From Acidobacteriota bacterium (GTDB taxonomy: Bacteria; Acidobacteriota; Terriglobia; Terriglobales; Acidobacteriaceae), in NCBI GenBank assembly GCA_021811745.1, contig JAJZNH010000743.1, positions 1-8,455 of the forward strand: a DNA stretch of 8,455 nt, read 5' to 3'. A program made the translations under genes and the position numbers. Numbering within the stretch: position 1 is the stretch's first letter; the number at the start of each line of letters is the position of its first letter. The notes under the pieces are model-generated. The model was not told the origin of the DNA and did not search any database. It saw only the letters and a list, made by a program, of their open reading frames with translations. This document shows positions 1-6,161 of this stretch, piece by piece.

Positions 1-924
1 GTACATGCGCCCGTCGGCGCCCGGCTTGATCCAGGCGATGTCGTCGCCGATGGTCGTGACCTTCCAGCCCGGCATCGACGCGGGCGGGATGAGCATCGCG
101 AAATTGGTCTTGCCGCAGGCGCTGGGGAAGGCGGCCGCGATGTGGTACTTGCGCCCGGCCGGGTTGGTCACGCCCAGGATCAGCATGTGTTCGGCCAGCC
201 AGCCCTGATCGCGGCCCATCCGCGACGCGATGCGCAGCGCGAAGCACTTCTTGCCCAGCAGCGCGTTGCCGCCGTAGCCCGAGCCGTAGCTCCAGATCTC
301 GCGCGTCTCCGGACAGTGCACGATGTACTTGGTGTCGTTGCAGGGCCAGGGAACGTCTTTCTGCTCCGGCGCCAGTGGCGCGCCCACCGAGTGCATGCAC
401 GGCACCACGCGCTTGATGTCCTTGTCGATCTCCGCGAAGACCGGCGTTCCGATCCGCGCCATGATGCGCATGTTCACGACTACGTAGGCCGAGTCGGTGA
501 GCTGCACGCCGAGCTGCGACATGGGCGACCCGATGGGCCCCATGCTGAAAGGCAGCACGTACATGGTGCGCCCCGCCATGCATCCGCGGAAAAGCCGCTT
601 CAGCTTCTTGCGCATCTCGAACGGATCTTCCCAGTTGTTGGTGGGGCCCGCGTTGCTCTTCGAGAGCGAGCAAATGAAGGTGCGGTCTTCAACGCGCGCG
701 ACATCGTTGGGCGCGGAGCGGGCGTAAAAACAGCCCGGCCACAGATCCTGGTTCAGGCGCGTGAACGTGCCCGCCTTCACCAGCTCGCCGCACAGATAGT
801 CGTACTCTTCCTGCGAGCCGTCCACCCAGTGAATGCGGGCCGGCTGGCAGAGCTCGGCCATCTTTTCGACCCAGCGGACGAGATGTTTGTTGGTTGTCGG
901 AACCGCAGGTGCAATGGTGCCCAT
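1..924 (-). CDS. pckG: Phosphoenolpyruvate carboxykinase (GTP), N-terminal half, cut by window edge
   Basis: Converts oxaloacetate + GTP to PEP + CO2 + GDP in the cytosol, the first committed step of gluconeogenesis from TCA intermediates. The first 308 codons are visible; the family is about 600 residues, so the C-terminal half lies beyond the left edge. Seen in the protein: GPTNNW (W98), a GYGGN loop with Tyr217 followed by LLGKK (K225/K226), AEHML (His246), the PEPCK P-loop FPSACGKT at 266-273 with its reactive Cys, and the kinase-2 motif DDIAW with Asp294/Asp295. K225 or K226, His246 and Asp295 match the known Mn ligands of the GTP family. The spacing and the FPSACGKTN form separate it from the ATP-dependent family. 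The ATG at 924 is preceded by GGAG 7 nt upstream. It lies downstream of the dehydratase gene on the same strand, but the 352 bp gap argues for its own promoter. Confidence 0.97.
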   Translation of the reverse strand, partial: MGTIAPAVPTTNKHLVRWVEKMAELCQPARIHWVDGSQEEYDYLCGELVKAGTFTRLNQDLWPGCFYARSAPNDVARVEDRTFICSLSKSNAGPTNNWEDPFEMRKKLKRLFRGCMAGRTMYVLPFSMGPIGSPMSQLGVQLTDSAYVVVNMRIMARIGTPVFAEIDKDIKRVVPCMHSVGAPLAPEQKDVPWPCNDTKYIVHCPETREIWSYGSGYGGNALLGKKCFALRIASRMGRDQGWLAEHMLILGVTNPAGRKYHIAAAFPSACGKTNFAMLIPPASMPGWKVTTIGDDIAWIKPGADGRMY

Positions 925-1076
925 TCGCCTTCTCCTCACAAGCCGACAGCTATGTGCCAGTCCGGCCTGCCATTCAGGCCGTGTGATCGGAACCAGAAAC
1001 GATTGAGAGTCCTCGGCTTTCGCGTCCGCCTGCGACACATGCACGATTGTCCCGGGGACAGGACCCGCATTTCGAA

Positions 1077-1105
1077 GTTGTACCGGATACGGTTGATTGT
1101 AGCAA
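1077..1105 (-). promoter_or_regulatory. Candidate sigma-70-like promoter for pckG
   Basis: On the minus strand TTGCTA (1105-1100) and TACAAC (1082-1077) are separated by 17 nt. This would start transcription near 1070 and leave a leader of about 145 nt. Both boxes are imperfect, so this is only a suggestion. Confidence 0.22.
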
Positions 1106-1231
1106 GCGGCCCTCGTCCGAAACGGCGCACCGGATGAGTGGGTCAAATCGCCCTGTCGGCAGCGGTCTTTTTGCAGGCTCTTCCGGCCGCAGCCAGTTTT
1201 TTTCGATATATAAGCGCGGCCTTCGGGCTGC

Positions 1232-1259
1232 GGGAATGGCCGTCCCAAGTGCCATTCCC
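1232..1259 (-). terminator. Possible terminator hairpin after the dehydratase gene
   Basis: GGGAATGGC (1232-1240) and GCCATTCCC (1251-1259) form a perfect 9-bp stem with a 10-nt loop, starting 18 nt past the dehydratase stop. No T tract follows on the minus strand, so it is not a classical intrinsic terminator; it may be an RNA-stabilising or Rho-assisted end. Confidence 0.35.
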
Positions 1260-1276
1260 CGCCAGATGCACTGCCT

Positions 1277-2095
<819 letters not shown>

Positions 2096-2559
2096 CTCTT
2101 TCCTTCCGAGGGGATTCTAAAACGCGAAAAATCTCTCTTCCATCTCAAAAAAAGCCGTCGAGCGCAACAGCGCGGGTCAGGCACGAAAACCCCCTATGCC
2201 GAAACCGCAATGCTTCCGGCAAACGGCAAACGCGGGGATGGAGAAGAAGCGGGGCGTGCTCCCGGCGTACAAATGGTAACGCGGCGGCATCGGGGGCACA
2301 AGCGCCAATCCCGCATTCCGGGCCGTGGGCGCCGCACCGGCAAACGCGTACCTCGTCGATGCGCATACGCGCGCAGCGCAGCCGCGGAACAGAAGAATCC
2401 TCGCATCGAAAGATCGAATCTATCGTTGTGACGAGCGTGATTTGCGCGCACTCCCCCGTCAATGAGTCAATATGAATGGAGGAGCGGTTCTCCGCCGCGC
2501 TGCCGATGCGGCACGGCGCAGAAGAAGCCCAATCCAACCCTTCGAATTGTGGTGACATC
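2096..2559. promoter_or_regulatory. Divergent control region between the dehydratase and dehydrogenase genes
   Basis: A 464 bp non-coding stretch between two divergent pathway genes, so both promoters should lie here. I could not pick a convincing -35/-10 pair for either strand. It contains repeated CGGCAAACG words, listed separately. The in-frame ATG at 2476 would extend the dehydrogenase by 28 residues into this region, but it has no ribosome site and the extension does not look like the family. Confidence 0.5.
2217..2348 (+). repeat. Repeated CGGCAAACG words, possible regulator sites
   Basis: CGGCAAACG occurs at 2217-2225 and overlaps the next copy, CGGCAAACGCG at 2224-2234. The same 11-mer recurs exactly at 2338-2348. 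All three are in one orientation in the divergent control region. They could be sites for a pathway regulator; in GC-rich DNA a chance origin is also possible. Confidence 0.3.
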
Positions 2560-4185
2560 ATGCTGCTTGGATACTCGATCATCAACGGCGAGCCGCACAA
2601 GGTCAGCGGCGGAACGTTTTCCGGCTTCAACCCGGCCACCGGCCAGTCTCTCGAACCCGCTTTTCACTACGCGTCGGTCGACGATTTGAACCGCGCCGCC
2701 GAGCTGGCCGAGGATGCCTTCGCCAGTTACCGCAACCTCCCCGGCAAACAGAAGGGGCGGTTCCTGCGCAGCATTGCCGCCGGCCTGGAAGGCATCGCCG
2801 AAGAAGTCGTCGCGCGCGCCAACGCCGAAACCGCCCTGCCCGAAGCGCGCCTCAAGGGCGAACTTGCGCGCACCACCAACCAGCTTCGGCTCTTCGCGCA
2901 GGTTGTCGAGGAGGGCTCCTGGGTGGACGCGCGCATCGATCCCGCCGAGCCCGAGCGCAAGCCGATGCCCCGCGCCGATATCCGCTCCGCGCTGCGCCCC
3001 ATCGGCCCGGTGGCCGTGTTCGGGTCAAGCAATTTTCCGCTTGCGTTCTCCGCAGCCGGCGGCGACACCGCCTCCGCGCTGGCAGCCGGCAATCCCGTGA
3101 TCGTGAAGGCCCACTCCGCCCATCCGGGCACCAGCGAGCTGGTTGGCCAGGTGATCGCGCGCTGCGTGCGCGAGTCCAACCTGCACCCCGGCACGTTCGC
3201 GCTGCTCTTTGGCCAGGGCAGCGAGCTGGGCGCCGCTCTCGTCAAGCATCCCGTCATCAAGGGCGTGGGCTTCACCGGCTCGCTCCATGCCGGCAAGGCG
3301 CTGATGGACATGTGCGCTGCCCGCCCGGAGCCCATCCCCTGCTTTACCGAGATGAGCAGCGTGAACCCGGTCTTTGTGCTGCCCGAAGCATTGCGTGCCC
3401 GCGCCGCCCAGATCGCCTCCGGCCTTTTCGGCTCCTTCACGCTGGGCGTCGGTCAGTTCTGCACCAAGCCCGGACTCGTCTTCCTGCCCGCCAATGCGGA
3501 TGCCGATGCGCTGGTCGCCGAGCTCAAGAAGCTCGTCGAACAGGGCACGTGCCAGCCGATGCTCACCGAAGGCATCTCGAAGAGCTACAAGAGCGGGGTA
3601 AAAGAACGCACCGGCCATGCCGCCGTCACCACGCTGGCCCAGGCCACTCCGCCCGCTGGTCTGAAGAGCTGCTACGCCGTGCCGGCGCTCTTTGAGATCG
3701 CCGGCGCCGACCTGGTCAATAATCCCGAGTTGGCGGGCGAAGTGTTTGGCCCCAGCACGCTCATCATCCGCTACCAGAACCGCGAAGAGATGCTGGCCCT
3801 GGCGCGCGTCGTCGAAGGCCAGTTGACCGCGACGCTGCACGGCACGGAAGGCGATCTGCGCGAGGCCTCGGACCTGATCAACATCCTGGAGCGCAAGGCG
3901 GGCCGGCTCATCGTGAACGGCTACCCGACGGGCGTCGAAGTTTGCCATGCCATGGTGCATGGCGGACCGTTCCCGGCCACCAGCGACAGCCGCTTCACTT
4001 CGGTGGGCACGCTGGCGATTTATCGCTGGGCGCGCCCGGTCTGCTACCAGGACTTCCCGCAGGCGGGGCTGCCGGCCGAGCTGCGCGATGAGAATCCGCT
4101 CGGCATCCTGCGCATGGTCAACGGCAGCTATACGCGCGATGCGGTGGGCAGCAAGGCGGAAGATCTGGCCGCCGCGAGGTCATAG
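2560..4185 (+). CDS. Alpha-ketoglutarate semialdehyde (2,5-dioxopentanoate) dehydrogenase, NAD(P)+
   Basis: An aldehyde dehydrogenase of 541 aa that would oxidise alpha-ketoglutarate semialdehyde to alpha-ketoglutarate in the cytosol. Visible ALDH landmarks: GPVAVFGSSNFPLAFSAAGG (149-168) with the conserved Asn158, cofactor-binding Lys183 in IVKAHSAHPGTSE, GFTGS (237-241), the general-base Glu264 in FTEMSSVNPVF, the catalytic Cys301 in GQFCTKPG, and EVFGP (394-398). The AAGGDTASALAAG, KAHSAHPG and SSVNPVF signatures are those of the KGSADH subfamily rather than of generic or methylmalonate-semialdehyde enzymes. Start chosen at 2560: MLLGYSIINGE aligns with the usual family N-terminus, and GGTGA lies 4 nt upstream. 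It diverges from a dehydratase gene that would make its substrate, as in the Weimberg, galactarate or hydroxyproline routes. Which route feeds it is not shown; upstream pathway genes are absent from the window. Confidence 0.92.
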   Translation: MLLGYSIINGEPHKVSGGTFSGFNPATGQSLEPAFHYASVDDLNRAAELAEDAFASYRNLPGKQKGRFLRSIAAGLEGIAEEVVARANAETALPEARLKGELARTTNQLRLFAQVVEEGSWVDARIDPAEPERKPMPRADIRSALRPIGPVAVFGSSNFPLAFSAAGGDTASALAAGNPVIVKAHSAHPGTSELVGQVIARCVRESNLHPGTFALLFGQGSELGAALVKHPVIKGVGFTGSLHAGKALMDMCAARPEPIPCFTEMSSVNPVFVLPEALRARAAQIASGLFGSFTLGVGQFCTKPGLVFLPANADADALVAELKKLVEQGTCQPMLTEGISKSYKSGVKERTGHAAVTTLAQATPPAGLKSCYAVPALFEIAGADLVNNPELAGEVFGPSTLIIRYQNREEMLALARVVEGQLTATLHGTEGDLREASDLINILERKAGRLIVNGYPTGVEVCHAMVHGGPFPATSDSRFTSVGTLAIYRWARPVCYQDFPQAGLPAELRDENPLGILRMVNGSYTRDAVGSKAEDLAAARS

Positions 4186-4197
4186 TGAATTCCTCTT

Positions 4198-4226
4198 GGG
4201 GAATTGAGAGTTCGAGAGGATTCCCC
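4198..4226 (+). terminator. Possible terminator hairpin after the semialdehyde dehydrogenase gene
   Basis: GGGGAAT (4198-4204) and ATTCCCC (4220-4226) give a perfect 7-bp stem 12 nt after the stop. A competing stem AATTCC/GGAATT (4188-4193/4200-4205) overlaps it. No U tract follows, so termination is uncertain. Confidence 0.35.
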
Positions 4227-4293
4227 CACAAGGTTGCCAAGGATCACGGATTTCTGCGTTTCGTTAAGTCATTTAGGTTGAGATCCTTGCATG

Positions 4294-4446
4294 TTAGGGG
4301 AGGGTCGCAATCGGATTCTCGATTCGGAGTAGGATGGTCCTTGCCAGCTTGGGAGCGATGGTGCCAAGCATTCCGGGGACCCAATCCGGAAATTCGAGCA
4401 GAAGAGACACAATTGAGTCTCGTTCGGCATAATAGTTGTAGCGCAT
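4294..4446 (-). CDS. Candidate small protein of 50 aa, unrecognised
   Basis: A minus-strand frame from ATG at 4446 to TAA at 4294. I do not recognise it. The ATG is preceded by AAGGA at 5 nt. The peptide starts MRYNYYAERDSIVSLLLEFP and continues with PGMLGTIAPKLA, a plausible mixed helical composition unlike most shadow frames in the window. It is the only protein-like reading I see in this stretch of the gap. It could be a genuine small protein, the C-terminal remnant of a lost gene, or chance. It opposes the flanking plus-strand genes. Confidence 0.3.
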   Translation of the reverse strand: MRYNYYAERDSIVSLLLEFPDWVPGMLGTIAPKLARTILLRIENPIATLP

Positions 4447-4522
4447 TGCTTTCCTTGCCGATAGAATGATCAATCCAGCAACCCGAGGATCTCACTCCTT
4501 CGTCTAAGGAGCAGTCGATGAG

Positions 4523-4654
4523 TTGACCTCGCGCATCGGCTTGGGGGGAGCGGAAATTGAGGAATCAGGCGACTTCCGCTCCTGTGCGCTAAGAATCGCC
4601 TACTTTCCAACCCGCGGAATGCAGGAATTGCAGTTTGAAGAAGGAGTACCCTGA
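4523..4654 (+). CDS. Candidate 43-aa leader frame just upstream of the cassette
   Basis: A frame beginning with TTG at 4523 (AAGGAG 11 nt upstream) and ending with TGA at 4652-4654, leaving one base before the ATG of the next gene. The peptide (RIGLGGAEIEESGDFRSCAL, then RIAYFPTRGMQELQ) looks more protein-like than random, but I recognise nothing. The frame stays open back only to a TAA at 4505, so it may be the tail of a decayed gene or a translated leader that couples to the antitoxin-like gene. The inverted repeat at 4547-4582 lies inside it. Confidence 0.22.
   Translation: MTSRIGLGGAEIEESGDFRSCALRIAYFPTRGMQELQFEEGVP
4547..4582 (+). promoter_or_regulatory. Inverted repeat upstream of the cassette, possible autoregulatory operator
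   Basis: GGAGCGGAA (4547-4555) and TTCCGCTCC (4574-4582) are a perfect 9-bp inverted repeat with an 18-nt spacer, ending 73 nt before the first cassette ATG. A further pair, AGGCGA (4567-4572) and TCGCCT (4596-4601), interlocks with it. Toxin-antitoxin operons are commonly autorepressed through such palindromes; that role here is inferred. An mRNA leader structure is the alternative. Confidence 0.4.
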
Positions 4655-4655
4655 C

Positions 4656-4967
4656 ATGATCACCGTTGAGCGTAGGATCCTTTCCGAACAGGAGGCGGTA
4701 GCGAAATTGGCTGCATTGGCAGCTCGTTACCGGATTCAGACCGACTGCTACGAAAAATCCGCCGCTGATCAAATGTCGGACTTCGATGCGCAAAAATGGC
4801 TGTCCCTGTGCGACCAAGTCAAAGCGGCGAAACGGCGTCGGTACGAAAACCGAGCCGATTGCGGCGTCCCCTCCGGGCTCCGCTCGATCTACGGAGGCGT
4901 GAAAGTTCCGTTCCGATCCGAGGAACCAGAGAATACCTCTGACACGCTGATCAAACTTGCGGCCTGA
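4656..4967 (+). CDS. Small antitoxin-like protein, first gene of the cassette
   Basis: 103 aa, no named family that I can assign with certainty. Residues 9-58 (LSEQEAVAKLAALAARYRI, then SDFDAQKWLSLCDQV) fit the loose pattern of short acidic/helical proteins found directly upstream of TumE-like toxins: an S-x-x-EA start, an L-x-x-L-x-x-x-Y helix, then a D-x-D-x-x-x-W segment. A basic run KAAKRRR follows (56-62), and the C-terminal 40 residues look unstructured. The role as antitoxin is inferred from size and position. Start: ATG at 4656 with AAGGAG 9 nt upstream; an in-frame TTG at 4635 would overlap that site and is less likely. Its 3' end overlaps the next gene by 11 nt, implying coupled translation. 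Confidence 0.6.
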   Translation: MITVERRILSEQEAVAKLAALAARYRIQTDCYEKSAADQMSDFDAQKWLSLCDQVKAAKRRRYENRADCGVPSGLRSIYGGVKVPFRSEEPENTSDTLIKLAA

Positions 4968-5472
4968 TAATTGCACGTTTGACGAATACGTAGCCTGGTT
5001 TCAGGACGGATGCAATTCGATCGTCCTGCAACCGGGCTTTTCTCTTGCGGGCCCAATCACGAGTGCGGTAAATGATCCTGCGCCTCCCTGGACAGTGGAG
5101 TTTGCAATTCTCTATGGCGACAGCATGTATATCCGGATATGGGAATATTATCGAGAACTGCCGAAATGTGAGGGAGGCGGTGGACGACTACATTACTTTT
5201 CGTACCACTACGGTCCCTGTGGCGCAGAATGCGATGAAGATGGAATTCCCAACAGGGAGGACGATTGTGTTCTCCGCATTGACATAGACGAGCGATCGCA
5301 AAGGCATGCTCACTTTGGCGGGGAAGATCATATCCCCGAAGATCGGCTGGTGGGATTGGATTTCGACTCCATTACTCCCTTCGACTTCATCCGAGCGGTA
5401 GAACAGCACCGATCAACTTTTTTGAAACCGCTGACTGAAATCCTGGGTTTTGAAGTGAGGCCAAAGAAATGA
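4957..5472 (+). CDS. TumE/DUF6516-like putative toxin, second gene of the cassette
   Basis: 171 aa. The order of segments resembles the TumE-like (DUF6516) putative toxin family. A strand reads VEFAILYGDSMYIRIWEYYR (47-66), then RLHYFSYHYG (77-86), then LRIDIDE (106-112), and a His cluster RHAHFGGEDHIP (116-127) takes the place of the family's R-x-D and HH...H motif. The function of this family is poorly known; proposed as the toxin half of a pair. Six Cys (6, 19, 71, 88, 92, 104) are unusual; C71, C88 and C92 could form a metal site. Start: TTG at 4957 is the only conventional start in this frame after the TGA at 4948, and no good ribosome site precedes it, so expression probably depends on translation of the overlapping upstream gene. 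The family call is from recall, not a search. Confidence 0.6.
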   Translation: MRPDNCTFDEYVAWFQDGCNSIVLQPGFSLAGPITSAVNDPAPPWTVEFAILYGDSMYIRIWEYYRELPKCEGGGGRLHYFSYHYGPCGAECDEDGIPNREDDCVLRIDIDERSQRHAHFGGEDHIPEDRLVGLDFDSITPFDFIRAVEQHRSTFLKPLTEILGFEVRPKK

Positions 5473-6155
5473 GATCCGGTTTCCAGTACCCGACCGAGTA
5501 TTTCCTGCAGGAAGGCAAGGCCAATCTCACCAGTTGCCTGCAGGCGACATTTGCTGCGGCACTTGCCCATCAAATAAGCAAAATTGTCATTTTCACCTCG
5601 GCCGGACGCGGTGTTTCGATGGCTTTAGATGAATTTTGTTCTCAAGATCGATATTCCCATATCGAGATGATCGCGGCTACATTTCCCAGCCAATCGCAAT
5701 TCAGCGTTGGGGAACCCGCTGAACACAGCATTCCAACCAATCTTCTGCGTGTCTTTGCAGAAAGGGGGGTGCCGGTTGTTCGTGCGCATTTGCCTTTCGA
5801 TCCAATCCGCCCACACTACGCCGGGCATGGAGTTCTAGGGCAAGATTTTGGTCTCATTGGCAATGCGCTGCGCATTTTCGGCGGGAGCATGAGTCTTTGT
5901 GTTCAAGCTGTTCTCATGGCTTCTGACGCCGGGCATTTGGATTTAGGCGAGCATGTGATCGCGATGACGTCGGACACTTCGATCCTCGTCCGGGCTGCAG
6001 GGACTTCTCGGTTCTTAACCGATTTGATTGTTCGTGAAATAATCTGCAAGCCGGTTTTGCTCACTATCGGAAAATCAGAGAACGCTTCCGTCGCCATCGA
6101 AAGCGGAGACGATGAAGGACCTCCGCTTGAATTGGAGGCTCCTGGTAATCGGTAA
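5469..6155 (+). CDS. Stand-alone pyruvate-kinase C-terminal-like alpha/beta domain protein
   Basis: 228 aa, similar to the pyruvate kinase alpha/beta domain (PF02887-type) proteins that occur without the catalytic barrel. Seen: N-terminal YF (11-12) of the usual YFE-x-x-G start, a helix, then ISKIVIFTSAGRGVSMALDEF (36-56). Next come VPVVRAH (101-107), FGLIGNALRIFGGSMSLCVQ (127-146) and AVLMASDAGHLDLGEHVIAM (147-166), then SDT (168-170) in place of the family's glycine-rich loop, and VREIICKPVLL (188-198). In pyruvate kinases this domain holds allosteric effector sites; stand-alone forms are uncharacterised to my knowledge. The ATGA overlap with the toxin-like gene and GAGG 8 nt upstream indicate one operon. 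The link to the toxin-like pair suggests ligand sensing or an accessory control role, which is inference. The TAA lies only 6 bp from the convergent sulfatase stop. Confidence 0.72.
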   Translation: MRSGFQYPTEYFLQEGKANLTSCLQATFAAALAHQISKIVIFTSAGRGVSMALDEFCSQDRYSHIEMIAATFPSQSQFSVGEPAEHSIPTNLLRVFAERGVPVVRAHLPFDPIRPHYAGHGVLGQDFGLIGNALRIFGGSMSLCVQAVLMASDAGHLDLGEHVIAMTSDTSILVRAAGTSRFLTDLIVREIICKPVLLTIGKSENASVAIESGDDEGPPLELEAPGNR

Positions 6156-6161
6156 ACCAAG

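Larger units (their letters stand above)
925..1276. other. Intergenic region and probable 5' leader of pckG
   Basis: This 352 bp stretch separates the dehydratase stop from the pckG start. No convincing gene was found; an open minus-strand frame across it (1255-974) has unlike-protein composition. It holds a 9-bp hairpin just after the dehydratase stop (1232-1259). A second stem at 1215-1230, GCGGCC-TTCG-GGCTGC, has a UUCG loop when read on the plus strand. There is also a perfect 13-bp palindrome TGTCCCGGGGACA at 1048-1060, and a 7-bp inverted repeat CGGCCTG/CAGGCCG at 963-969/975-981, about 40 nt before the pckG ATG. The last two lie between the candidate promoter and the gene and could be an operator or leader structure. 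Confidence 0.5.
4186..4655. other. 470 bp leader and boundary region before the three-gene cassette
   Basis: No recognised gene. Composition shifts here from strongly GC-rich to more balanced, marking the left edge of the accessory-looking segment. It holds several inverted repeats: 4198-4226, CAAGGATC/GATCCTTG at 4238-4245/4282-4289, CTCCTT/AAGGAG at 4495-4500/4506-4511, and 4547-4582. It also holds two weak small reading frames, one per strand. No tRNA, transposase piece or flanking direct repeat was seen that would mark an insertion. Confidence 0.5.

Noticed and set aside
142..1137. Long plus-strand open frame opposite pckG
   Set aside because: It is antisense to a clear PEP carboxykinase and has the Arg/His/Ala-rich composition of a GC-rich shadow frame.
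1200..1230. T run followed by TATATAA on the plus strand, resembling a terminator or promoter
   Set aside because: No plus-strand gene lies on either side for it to serve; the preceding stem is weak.
974..1255. 93-codon minus-strand frame in the pckG upstream gap
   Set aside because: Composition is unlike a protein and it spans the hairpin and candidate promoter; no ribosome site was noted.
2430..2450. TTGTGACGAGCGTGATTTG as a CRP-like site
   Set aside because: Only the left half-site matches TGTGA; the right half is not TCACA.
2476..2559. Upstream ATG extending the semialdehyde dehydrogenase by 28 residues
   Set aside because: No ribosome site precedes it, and the extra residues do not resemble the family N-terminus, which begins at the ATG at 2560.
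3025..3960. Minus-strand open frame of 311 codons inside the dehydrogenase gene
   Set aside because: Antisense shadow of a well-supported aldehyde dehydrogenase; no motif of its own.
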